This document shows positions 23,116-34,500 of a stretch of DNA of 64,000 bases, piece after piece (the first letter of the stretch is position 1; every line of letters starts with the position of its first letter). The stretch is from assembly GCF_026213295.1 (NCBI RefSeq), contig NC_079420.1:13231461-13295460 (forward strand), read 5' to 3'. Source of the stretch: Gadus chalcogrammus. Its lineage: Eukaryota > Chordata > Actinopteri > Gadiformes > Gadidae. Under the pieces are notes generated by a model that had not been told where the DNA came from, searched no databases, and saw nothing but the letters and a program-made list of their open reading frames with translations. Made by a program: the position numbers and the translations under genes.

Positions 23116-24370
23116 GCGAAGTCACGCCCCTTCCGGTAGAGCTCATGGGACCTATGAGATCGAAAAATATGAATGGGTGTCAATGGAGAGAAAATAATTA
23201 TTTTCTGGTCCCAGTCTTTATATGCCCTGGATACACATATGCTGTTTCCGGATTTAAATTATAATTTTTCATGCAAAGAAAAAAAAAAAAAAAAGTGAAG
23301 AAGTTTGATAATGTTAGGTTTTGTGTGAGGCTGCTCTGTGTCGCTCTGTGTACAGCTCTTCGCTGTTCTCGACGCGAATGATATACGTCACCACCCGCAC
23401 TTGGAACTCCGGTACAGACGTGGCAATCTCTCTGCTCCACCCTTTTTTCCAAGGGGAGGATAAAAGCATCGAAAGAGGTGAAAACCATTATAAGTTGAGG
23501 CATGTCGAGAGTTTCAGTTATGCCGATGGGGAGATTGTCGGTCTTGTCCAAGGCCAGTCGCAGGGAGCGGGACGTCACATACGAGCTGTGAAGTCTTTCT
23601 CATTCCGTTTTCTCTGCAGCCTTTAATTGAACAATTGCACAATAAACGGTCAAACTCTTGCCATGAAAAATTATCATTTAAATCCACAAACAACATATGT
23701 GTAATCTGGGGCATATAAAGACTGGGACCAGAAGATAATTATTTTCTCTCCATTGACACCCATTCATATTTCGGTCTTGGTGCGTTTTAATATCCATCCT
23801 CTCGGAGGTCCGAGGACGTTGCCTAGCGACACGCACAAACACGCCCCTTTTCCTCGGACGGCGATCTCGCCATCTTGGTTGAACTCAGTTGTGACCGAGC
23901 GAAATTCCGAGACAGAATTCAAGATGGCTGCGCCCATTGTGACTTGAAGTATGAACTGTTTTCATTGTGCTTGGACCACTTTGGTGGTTTAAATGGTAAT
24001 TTCAATCACTCGTATTACTGCAATACCTTACTGCGTCCGTATCTCTGCCTATGTACACAAATATATTGTATTTGTGTACAGCACTTTGGTCAACTACCGT
24101 TGTTTTAAATGTGCTATATAAATAAAGTTGACTTGACTTGACTATGGCCTATAGCCTACTTATATTGGATCGCCTGGTCCTCTGCCAATGCTACCGCGAC
24201 AACAGCTTTCCGGGTGGTGTCCATGTTTTCGTCCAACGACCGAGCGAAATAATAAAACGCTTGAAGTGTGGGCGTGGCATCAGATCCGACATCCGAGTCG
24301 GTTCTCAGAGAATACTCGAACGCACCAATAGGTCCCGTGGGCTCTACCGGAAGGGGCGTGACTTCGTCAC
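23116..24370 (-). mobile_element. Inverted-repeat element, copy C, interrupted
   Basis: Left terminus GGCGAAGTCACGCCCC begins 4 bases after the mirrored end of copy B. Internal segments match copy A read backwards. The right end near 24340-24370 reads GGCTCTACCGGAAGGGGCG and then TGACTTCGTCAC. The right arm is split at about 23776/24329 by another insertion. Confidence 0.65.
23777..24328. mobile_element. Insertion inside copy C with inverted ends and a (TTGAC)n tail segment
   Basis: The sequence on both sides of this block is continuous in the sister copies, so the block was inserted. Its ends, TTGGTGCGTT and AACGCACCAA, are inverted copies. Inside, at about 24079-24142, is CAGCACTTTGGTCAAC, then ATATAAATAAAGTTGACTTG with ACTTG repeats. 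That resembles a widely seen fish retroposon 3' tail, so the block may be composite. Confidence 0.55.
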
Positions 24371-24935
24371 TGCAGCGGTTAGAGTGGTGTGAATTTGCGC
24401 ATGCGCTGACCACAAGGCCTATTTTCACGTAGGAATATTTTTGGGTATACTTCGTAGCAACAGTGAAGAAGTGCATAATTCATGTTTAGAATATCAACAA
24501 ATGCAGACCAACACCATCAATTAGACTCGTGCACTGTTTAAAGGACCACCACATAAGATCCTTAATTATTTTATATTATCTTAAAATAAAAGTTGAATAC
24601 AGCCAGCACGATTTATTCCCTCGAGCTTACCATTATGAACTGCCATGCAAAAAGAATCACAGCTCTATTTCCGAAATGTGTTTTAATGTCAAATTGAATA
24701 TATGCCTGCAGCCTGACGTTACTTTTCAAAACAAAAGCAGGAGTAGCCTATCCGTGATCCACAATCCACAATAAAGTTAGTCTGACATTGGTTAGTGTTT
24801 TCTATCCCAAATAAATCGTTAATAGGCCCTAGACTGTAGATTGCACATAGATCAAAAACATTACATCTTATATATTTACAATACATTGTGTGTACAGTCA
24901 TGTAAAATCCGATGTTTCAGTGGTGTAGCTGTATT

Positions 24936-25010
24936 GAAGCGGCCCAAAACTAGACTGGCTTTACCCCGTCCGGCAGAGCGGGAAGTTCGGTTTGCAGCTC
25001 ATGGTTTGTA
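24936..25010 (+). promoter_or_regulatory. Probable RAD52 first noncoding exon / promoter region
   Basis: A short GC-richer patch (CCCGTCCGGCAGAGCGGG) is followed by a donor, GTAAGTATC, near 25009. The next acceptor-like site is ATTAG just before 25296, 20 bases ahead of the RAD52 ATG. The transcription start itself cannot be placed. Confidence 0.4.
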
Positions 25011-25315
25011 AGTATCTTCAGCTAGGACTCACATTTCATTTAAACTGATTGACAAAGTACTTTTTATGATCGAATTTTGGTGTAGTGTTTGCTGGTCTTT
25101 CCGCGGCGTAAATTGCGTTGTATTGCATTCGATACAATTCATTATTACAAACTATTTGCATCAAGCTCAACGCCACTCAGTATTACCGTATTACTCATTA
25201 CATTGTAAGGCGGTTTTATACAATATCACTAACAATATCAATGTGACATGAAGTGTAACAATGTAACTGAACACTGACGCGGTGTATCGCATTAGGTGAA
25301 GACAGGAAGAACAAC

Positions 25316-28300
25316 ATGCACCATGATGTTGAGGGCGAGAAGACCCCCCAGACAACGAAGTGTTTTGGACAGGTAGGAATATATCTTGAATAACATCGAA
25401 TCTTATTGTCGGGTATAGCTCTATGTAAAACTGTAACGTTACTATGTAACTTATGTTTGGTCGTAGCATGCTATTGCCAAAGCCAAGCTACCTGGAACTA
25501 GCCTTAACAGTGTTCTTGATAAAGAAGGTAAACCCCATCCAGTTCCTTGAGATTTTGTTGCCATAGATCTTGTGTGCAAGCGTCAGTCAAATTGACTTAT
25601 GAAAGCAATGCAATGACATGTACAATGATATATGAATGAATCTATCCTGTGTATTTTGTTTGCAGTCAACAGGAATAGTACGACTTTCAGCATAGTAATG
25701 TAATGATTAGTAGTAGTTTTAATGCATGTCAATAAATGAAAAAATCCTGGACACTATTTTATTGGGTGACCAGAGGGGCTGGGGAATGGATGTTTTTTTC
25801 AAACAATGTGTACAGTATCAATTATGTTCATTTGATCTAGTAGCAATTATGGATTTACATTTTTTTACAGTACAAATTCACAGCAGAGGAATACCTGGCA
25901 GTACAGAATGCATTGCGGCAGAAGCTGGGGCCAGAGTACATCAGTACCAGGATGGCTGGAGGGGGCCAGAAGGTAGGGCTCTGATCTCTGTTATGGATAG
26001 TTATATAGCAATAGTTCCTCGGTTTCCTGCAGCCAGAATACAGTACTCTGTGTCATTGTGTTCCACAGGTGTGTTACGTGGAGGGCCATCGTGTGATCAG
26101 CCTGGCTAACGAGATGTTTGGCTACAACGGCTGGTCTCACTCCATCTCACAGCAGAACGTTGGTAGGCATGGGGTCGCCGCCCTTCTGTGACACTGCTTT
26201 GGTTGGTTGCCTCTGGGATTAATTAAGTGTATCGTATCATAATGAGTGCTGTGTTTGGTTGTCTCCACAGATTTCGTAGACCTTGTTAATGGAAAGTTCT
26301 ACGTCGGCGTCAGCGCTTTCATCAAGGTCCAGTTAAAGGTTTGCGATTATTATTAATTTTTTTTTCGAACCCTTTTTCAACCATTCATCGTGTTTCTCTG
26401 GTGAAATGCCTTGCTGGGTCTAAGTGAGTGTTTTGTCTCCCAGGACGGGTCCTTCCATGAGGATGTGGGCTATGGCGTGAGCGAGGGGCTCAAGTCGAAG
26501 GCTTTGTCGCTGGAGAAGGCCAGGAAGGAGGCCGTCACGGATGGAATGAAGAGAGCACTCAAGTATGGCAGTAGCATAGCTTGTCTAGCATTGTGTGTAG
26601 AATAGCTAAGCGTAGTGTAACGTGGTGTAATGCCGCCTAGTGTTGTGTTGCATCTAGTCGCATAATATCATTAGTAGTGTGGATTTGATGGCAGGGCTGG
26701 TGGAGGAAATCATCTTTCATATGTCTGCTACAATTACCAATTTTTCATTCACAAGTCAATATTATTTATTATGGTATTTACTGAGGATTCCAACATCAGT
26801 AAATCATCAATTTGATAATGTTCTGATATTGGGCTTACTGTGGTTGTTTCAGATGTTTTGGCAACGCCCTGGGTAACTGTATCCACAATAAGGAATACCT
26901 GATAGCTATCAACAAGATCCCCAAACAGGTAATGCATGTTCCTACAATGGTCGCTTAATCTGTTGTTTGGAGGCTGAATCTTTCCCCCCTTCTCAACCCT
27001 CTACAGCCCACCCCTCCTCTAGACCCCGCCCAAACCAAGCGCACAGACGGTGAGCCTATGATAGAGAAAGCTCGTTTGTCCAGCTTGGCCCACGACAACA
27101 ACATGACCGGATCCTCACGAAACCCATTGGAGCTCAGAACCGGCCACCAGAACCGTTCGGAAGGCCGGAGCCGTGCAACCGAAGTCCAAACCGTACTCTT
27201 TCCCTCCCCTAGTATTGGTTCCAAACTACAGCCAGATCAGCTGGACAAGAAGGAAAACATTGATGGGTAAGGTTCTCTATCATACAGGCCAGGCGTCTTT
27301 CCTTACAGTTCTCATGAGATAATAATACATTTGTTTAGATAAGCCTGCACTCGAACTGGAGACCGCTGATTCAACTATCACCCAAGAAGATAGCATTTAA
27401 AAAAGATTAACAATGTATTATATGTATTTCATAAAAACATGGAAAGGTGTTATTGTACTGTTATTTCAAGAGTATAGATATTTGATTTCATGATGTTTTT
27501 TTATTCTATCTACTCTATCTACTGGCTATGACGTCCTGTTTCCTGCAGTCCTCTTTTAGAGCCTTCGGATGATGGAGTCTCTGAAGGACAGACAGACCCA
27601 AAGCAGCTGAGAAAGCTCAAGCAGCAGCAACTCCAGCAAAAGTTCAGAAAGGAGATGGAAGCCAGGAAACAAACACCGAAGCACGAGAAATCTAAATTCA
27701 AATCTGAACATATCCAGACCAGCATTGGTCAGAAACCTCCTCAAGAAGGTAATGTCTACTTGATTATTAATCATTCTGCATGTACGGATAAATTGCCTTG
27801 GAATTCTGAGATGCCTAAGAATTCTGAGATTTCAGTTTGGCGACTTTCCAGGTCCTGTAAGCCCTTTTGAAAAAGCAGCCATATTTGGTCATAGCACCTC
27901 TAGGGTTCATAAAGGGACCTGCATCAGGGATGAGTATTTAGCATGTAGAGAGCCTTGTAGCCACCACCAGAGGGCTCAAGATACTAGACTGTGCACCCAG
28001 ATATCACCAGTGAGTAATTCTCCCTTGTCACCAGATGACCCAGAGCTCTGGAACTTCACCCTGGAGGGGATCGAGGAGCTGAACGGCTCCGCAGAGGGGG
28101 GCCTGAGGCCCACCCCACCCGGAAACCACCAGATGCAGACGCGCAGTATGACCCCTCAGAGGGAACCCAAAAGTCCTGGAAGGCCCCGAGATGTAGATCC
28201 CCCGCAGGGCGGTCCGACATACTGCCACCAAGCCCCCGGGCAAGACGTCCCCCAGTATGGAAACGGACATCCCAATCACCCCCAGGGTATGCCAGGTTGT

Positions 28301-28426
28301 GTATTTGTGTATGTTTGTGTGTTTTATGTAATTAATGTGTCTAATTTGGTATTCTCATTGGCAGGCCAGGGGTTCAGCCCATACAGACAAGGGCAATACA
28401 TGAAAAAACGGAAACTGGACACATGA
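25316..28426 (+). CDS. rad52: RAD52 DNA repair protein, ten coding exons
   Basis: Exons: 25316-25372, 25871-25972, 26069-26162, 26271-26338, 26444-26562, 26853-26928, 27007-27266, 27549-27748, 28035-28286 and 28365-28426. Phases agree, giving 429 codons plus stop (human 418). RAD52 forms a ring that binds and anneals single-stranded DNA and assists RAD51-mediated repair. The N-terminal annealing domain covers residues about 20-180 and keeps the DNA-contact residues equivalent to human R55 (TRMAGGGQ, about R46), K102 (NGKFYVG), K133 (EGLKSKAL) and K152/R153 (MKRALK); human R156 is lysine here. The middle holds a [15 protein letters not shown] segment like the human RPA/RAD51-interaction region. 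The end MKKRKLDT matches the C-terminal nuclear signal. Start: ATG opening MHHDVEGEK, in an exon probably entered at 25296 after a noncoding exon ending near 25010. Confidence 0.97.
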
Positions 28427-28584
28427 ACTAATACAAAACAAATGAATGTTCCTTTTCATTGTTTTAAATTTTTTTACAATTATTTTATATTTATTTGTTA
28501 ATGTGAACAATGCATTTCTATTGTTATTTCTTTTGTTGATTGATATGTATTTCTTCATGCTTGGTGTTTCTGTAAACCAGGTAA

Positions 28585-28590
28585 AATAAA
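28585..28590 (+). terminator. Polyadenylation signal of RAD52
   Basis: AATAAA about 160 bases past the RAD52 stop codon. Confidence 0.7.
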
Positions 28591-29008
28591 ACGTTGCTTA
28601 TCACGTAAGTTGCATAGCAGTCCCTCTTCAACCATTTCCATTCTACAGGTGGAGGGTTTAATTGTTTAGTGACGTCAAGGTCCATATTTAGTGTGACACC
28701 AACATTGTCCTACACTATCGAACACAGGATTATTGATGCGGTGTGTAGACGAGGCTGGTTGCCTAATAGTATGCTGAACTGGTTTTAAATGGCTATGCTG
28801 CTTTTGTCGACGAGACCTTATAAAAAATACTTCCTGGAAGATCTAGAACAAGGAGCTCAATGCACAGCAGGGCTTGAGCTCAATGGCATAATGCCCCGAT
28901 AGTAATTGGTCCATTACAAGATTATGATTCCCGTGATAAAACCAAATTGGACACTTGACATCAAGTCAATCTTTGAACCCAAAAAAAAAAAGTCAGGAGC
29001 TTTACATT

Positions 29009-29014
29009 TTTATT
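29009..29014 (-). terminator. Candidate polyadenylation signal of WNK1
   Basis: AATAAA on the minus strand, about 2.5 kb past the WNK1 stop codon and about 420 bases from the opposing RAD52 signal. Confidence 0.45.
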
Positions 29015-31510
29015 TGTACATTTTGTACAATGTGAAAAACATACACAAATCCAGAGAACACTGAGTCACAGGAAGATAGCAAAGAGGGGGACCGATATAA
29101 AGAGCACAACAGGATGCTTCTGAACAAGTTTTGGAACATGTATTGAGTATTTTCTGTAATATCGACAGTAGCTGTGTAACACATTAGTAAGGTGCTGTAC
29201 AGTGGTTAAGTTGTGAGTTGGTTGTCTGTAGAATGAAACCCAAAGGATCTAGCATGCAAGATTCATACTGACCAATAATTTAATATGCTGTGCTCGCGAC
29301 TGGTCAATCGCTAAAAGAAAATCAGTTCAGCGCTTTGTGTGTTCGTACAAATGAGAGGAGGAAATCAATACATGAGATCGCTGTATTCCATTATCAAAAA
29401 AGATGGAGGTCAATAACACCCCTCAATAACATGCAAATGTTTTCCGTTATCCTCAGTCCCTATAAAACTTTAACCATTGCATATTCTGCATTGCAGCAAC
29501 TTGTATTTTCTCTAGAGAAGTTAAAATAATAGTCCAATCTATAGGGAAGGGAAAGGTTCACAATAAAGACTAAATGGCACTCATGTAGCAGGAGAACAGA
29601 AGCTCAACCGTGTTACCATAGGGCTTCACTGATCACCACGGCTATGAAGATAATGTAATGGCTATGAATGTTGTCACTGATACATAGCCAAAAACACAAA
29701 AAAAGAAAAGACATCGGAGGATTTCCCAAAAGTTCCCAAATACATGTGCTTGTTGTTATGGACTACGGTCCTCAGTTGCTCCAAACCTCTAAAACCTTTA
29801 ACAACAATATGGTATCATTTTAATCAGCCATATAAACATGAATTGTTGTAGTATGCGTTATAACCTTGAGTATTTTTTCTGCAGTACCGTGAAAGCTACA
29901 TTATTACTCTATAGCTTGCTCAGGCCTGGGTGGATGTGGGACTTATTGTGAAGGACACAAGGCACTAATGTTCTGCAGGTTACTCGGGGATGAGTGTGTA
30001 TGCATGGCGGGGCCAGGTCGTAGTCAGTTCATAACGGCTCTATGATGACAGCGTTACATGGAACCACTTACCTCACGTTAATCATATATATTTATATATT
30101 TATGTACACAATATAGTAGAAAAGGGCCGGTCAAAGATAAGAGCTTAATAAAACGCAGGGTACCTCCCATGTTATGTAGGATACCAATAATGACAACCCT
30201 GCAATTGCACTTTTATATTCCTTTAACTACATGTTGTTTAACAACCTTTAATAATAATTACAGTGAAACAACATCAAAATCTGATGGCTGAATACAGGTC
30301 CATAAAGAACACCTTGTTCGTCTCATTAAATATACATGTAAAAAAAACGGACACCAGCGTGACAGAGTGTGAGATTAAGAGTGACAACCCTAGAGTATTG
30401 TCATTTGGGGGGAGATGGCGAGATTAACATCCATGTTCTGATACCAGGGATCAAGAGTATCCCGGTGAAACCGTCTCCTTGGAGATCTGCTCGCCAACGC
30501 ACCTGCAGCCACTTGAGTCATCACTACCCCGCTAACGTCACTCAAAGCCAGACCCCGGGAGAGGAACCCAAAGGACGCTCCACCATGAGCATGAATGGTG
30601 TGAATCTAATGCATATGGATGGACGCACAGAGTGACAAACCTAAGCACAGAAGACACCCGACTTTCTCACAAAGACAAACATCCTAAACAAGGGAGTTCA
30701 AACCCAGTGAAGAAACATTTATGTACAAGGTCTTTCCTTAGGCTAAGGCCTGGTGCTCTCAAGTGACACCCTCTTTTAGTGGCACTTATCAAAGTCATCG
30801 CTCTCCCTCATCGCCTTCTCTTCATCCACCACCTGACATTTTCTCCTTTTAAAAACATACCAGAGACATTCCTCCGCTGACCATTACTCAACTGAGTCAT
30901 CCCGACCACTTGCTTCTACATTCATCCTCTCCAGCTGGTTCGCCTAGAGAGCCCAAACCCGCCTTTCAGAAGCGCCCTCAAACCAGTACATTTCCAGTCA
31001 AGTCCGGGACATTACATGTTACAGGTGTCCCACTCTCTGGAGTCCCCCTAGTTAAGCTTAGGGCTTTGATGTATACCGGACTCCCTATACCCCCCCCACC
31101 CACTGCTGCCTGTTTTGACATGAATAGATCGGCTTGAATCAGGACCATTCAATTTACATCTTTGGCTGCTGTTGGTTATGCCAGAGTCCAGTCCAAGTCT
31201 GAATCAATTAAAATGCAGATTCCTCTCTTTCCACAGCCAATGAAATGTGCGTTTGTGTGCGTTTGTGTGCGTGTGCGTGTGTGTGTGAGACTGCTGTACT
31301 GTATGTGAATATTGCACTCCCCTCCAACTGCCAGAAAGAAATCCCTCTGGCTGGCAGGCCACCACCAATACTAAAGAAAGAATAAAATTTAAATAAAAAA
31401 CAATTCATATCTCAACCAGCTTACCAACACCCACACGGTGGTTCTTATCTTACGGCCGCTGGACTGGCTGTCCTGCCCCAGATCTCAGTCAGATTGGGGC
31501 TGAGGCAGGG

Positions 31511-34500
31511 CTATGTGGGCCTCAGATTGGAGGCTCCGGCGGGGTTGACGGGTTTCTGTGGTGCGGCTGCGGGTCCCATGGTGTAGCCTTGCTGCAGGGA
31601 CGGCGGCGCAGCGGCGGGGGGCTGGTACTGAGCCAGCGCTGGGCTGGGGTTCAGCATGCTGCCCTGGCAGGGGGCCGTGGGGCCCGCCCACTGAGCGCCA
31701 CTGTAGGGGGCCGAGGGGTAGCCGAAGCCCTGGGCCGCGGGGCCCAGGGAGCCCTTGCGTGGCCCCGAGGGAATGGCCGGATTAATGTGCGTGGAGGAGG
31801 GGGCAGGGAGCGTGGGGCAGAGGTGACCCGGAGCTGAGAACTTGCGGCCCATGTTGGCCGGCGGCAGCATTATCTGCGATGAGAGCAATGACATTACATT
31901 TGAGGGATTATTACGTCACAGCGGTGGATTATATGAGCAGTGGAACGTGAGCGGTTCTGGAGGTGGGAGGCGGGACTGGGGGCTTACGTCGAGGCCCGTG
32001 GTCCCGGGCTTTGGGCCCCTCTTGCACTGAGAGAGGATGATGGCGTCTCTGGCCCAGTTGTCCACCAGCTGGTGCAGGTCGTCTGTGAAAGTGCCCTTGG
32101 ACTTCTGGGCCGTTGGGGCGAGGCCAGGTCCAGCAGACGGGTGGTGGGAGTGACATGACTTCGGGTGGTGGTTTGATCCGCTGTCAGAACTGGTCCCACT
32201 CGCTCCTGAGGACAGACACAAGACCGGTGAAGGGGCTGGACCGACACAATGAATTCCTCTTATGACCCACAGGAACATGGAGGAGTGTCAGTGGTAAGGA
32301 GCAGCCAGGGTTGAGCGACAGGGCGATGGGTACCTGTGGAATGGGGGCTTAGGCTCGGCATGGACGGGGAGTACTTGAGCTGGTGCGGCGGCTCTTTGCC
32401 AGGCCTCTCAGAACCCCCCGAGGCAGGAGGGTACGGGGGCTTCTGGGGACTGTGGGCGGATGCTGGAGCTCCTGGAGACAAACGGGATCATGATATAGAA
32501 TGGAGCTGCATGAGAAACCATGGGGCAGGCTTTAACAAGGTGGGATCAGAACAAACGCTCTTCGATGGATGGCACGCCTTTCTAAAACATCAAACCAGCG
32601 TGATTCAGTCGTCTAGGGGAAACATGAGGCCAATGAGGATTTTAAACCATTGCTCCAGTGGAACTGAATAAGGAGTGAGTGATGAATGGGAGAAAGGTGA
32701 ATGTGTAGCGTTATTTAAAGAGCCATTGAACACACTGTTTCAGCTTGAATTCAAGCAGGTTTAAAAGTTCTTGGCTGAGAGTTCTGGGAAGGAGGAGGGC
32801 GTGTTATCCCCATGATTATGACCCACAGCATATTTGTGAGACTTTTTTTAGTACATTGTTTGGAATGAATGTTATGAGAGCTGTTGGATATGAAATGCGC
32901 CACAAACTGTAGCGATATACTGTAGGTGTCCGGGAATCCTATCCCTCATTCGGACGCAGACATTAAATAGATTGCTGCTGCGACGGATCAAGCTATAGGT
33001 GTCCGGGAAGCTGGACACCTATAGCTTGATAACCACGGGCCAGTTCTACACTGGCTATGAAGGGCTTGATCACCACAGGCCCAGTTCTACACTGGCTTTG
33101 AAGGGCCTGGTCACCACGGGCCCAGTTCTACACTGGCTTTGAAGGGCCTGGTCACTACGGGCCCAGTTCTACACTGGCTACAAAAGAGCGTCCGAGGCCA
33201 GTCCTTATAGATTGAACACTGGTGTTGCCACCAGTACAGATTAGTCACAGGACCCAGCAGCCCTACCTGCGTGCACGGGGCTGGGCTGCCCGCTGTTACG
33301 AGCAGACTTGTGACCTTTGCTCTTGGGCCTGCGTCGGCCTCCAGCGATGGCCACGGCGGGGGACAGGGAGGCCGAGGGGAGGGGCTTCCCCAAGCGGGTG
33401 AACAGGGCGTCGATCTCCTCCTTCTGGCGAGAATTTAACACCTGGATCTCAAGCATGTGTCTGACACAGGAGAAGGGAGTGGGGTTAGAATCTCTTTTTG
33501 GAGTATGTTTGAATGCAGTATTACAGAGCGCTCAGAGTTGAGGAGTGACTCACTTCTCTCTGAGCCGGTTGACCTCCTTCTTGAAGCCCTCGTCCTCTGG
33601 GTCTTCGTGGTCCTCGTCGTCACTGCTGACGTAGTGCGTACACGAGTTCCCGGGGTAGGGGGTCTCTGACGAGGGACCGTTCTGCACGCCGGGCCCACAT
33701 GAGGGCTGGGGGCCGTCCGTGGAGGCTGGGGTCACTGGGGTCGCAACAAAAATACATTACAGACATTGTGTCAGCTAGGGCGAAGACCTTCTGGTCAATT
33801 GGTTGCTTTTAGACGACCAGATTTGTTTTTAAATGCATACAATTTTGTACAAACACATTAAATTACACATGCACGGCACGTGTGTTAGGTATGGACGTAC
33901 ATTTGGACGTACATTTTGGCCTTTAAATCGTTCCCTTTACACTAAGTGTAAATCAACACTTAACACTTTTGTACGACCAGATTCTCATTGGTCAATTTAC
34001 ATTACATTTAAGCTCTGCCGTCACCGTACCGGATTGGAGCGAGATGGGCTCTGAAACCCAGACTTCTTCCACATAGGACTTAAGTGACATCCAGGCTAAC
34101 AAGTCACCGTGCGCACAAGAGTGCACGGTGACAGGTTTTCTCAATCGAGTAGTGACGTGCAGACCCCCCAAACCATCAGCTTAGATTCTACGTTCTCTTC
34201 TAAGGATGCGCCTTGGTTCATTCCCCTTCTTTCCCCTGATGTTAAACCCACCCACCTGTGACCGAGAAGCGGCCCACTTTGGAGCTGGCAGCGGGGGGCT
34301 GCACAAGGGTGCTGGACACCTGGAAGCGGCCCACGGTGGTGGTGGTGGTTGAGGTGGAGGAGAGGCGGGACGGGTCTGCAGCCCGACAGGAGCCCCGGTC
34401 CGTACAGTCCCCTCTCTGGACGCCCCGGGACAGGGGAGAGGAGCCGTGCACCGTGTTCTCTGGACTGGACAGGGAGGAAGAGGAGGAGGAGGAGCAGGAG

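Larger units (their letters stand above)
28427..31510. other. RAD52 3' UTR end and probable long 3' UTR of WNK1
   Basis: RAD52 ends near 28.6 kb. From about 29.0 to 31.5 kb no reading frame stands out. The sequence lies directly downstream of the WNK1 stop and is AT-rich with a minus-strand AATAAA at 29009-29014, so it is most simply a 2.5-kb WNK1 3' UTR. A TG-rich run lies at about 31247-31290. Confidence 0.55.

Noticed and set aside
25467..25528. AG...GT-flanked segment between RAD52 exons 1 and 2 as an extra exon
   Set aside because: RAD52 reads through from CFGQ to the Y-x-x-TAEEY segment without it, as in human; no conserved residues inside.
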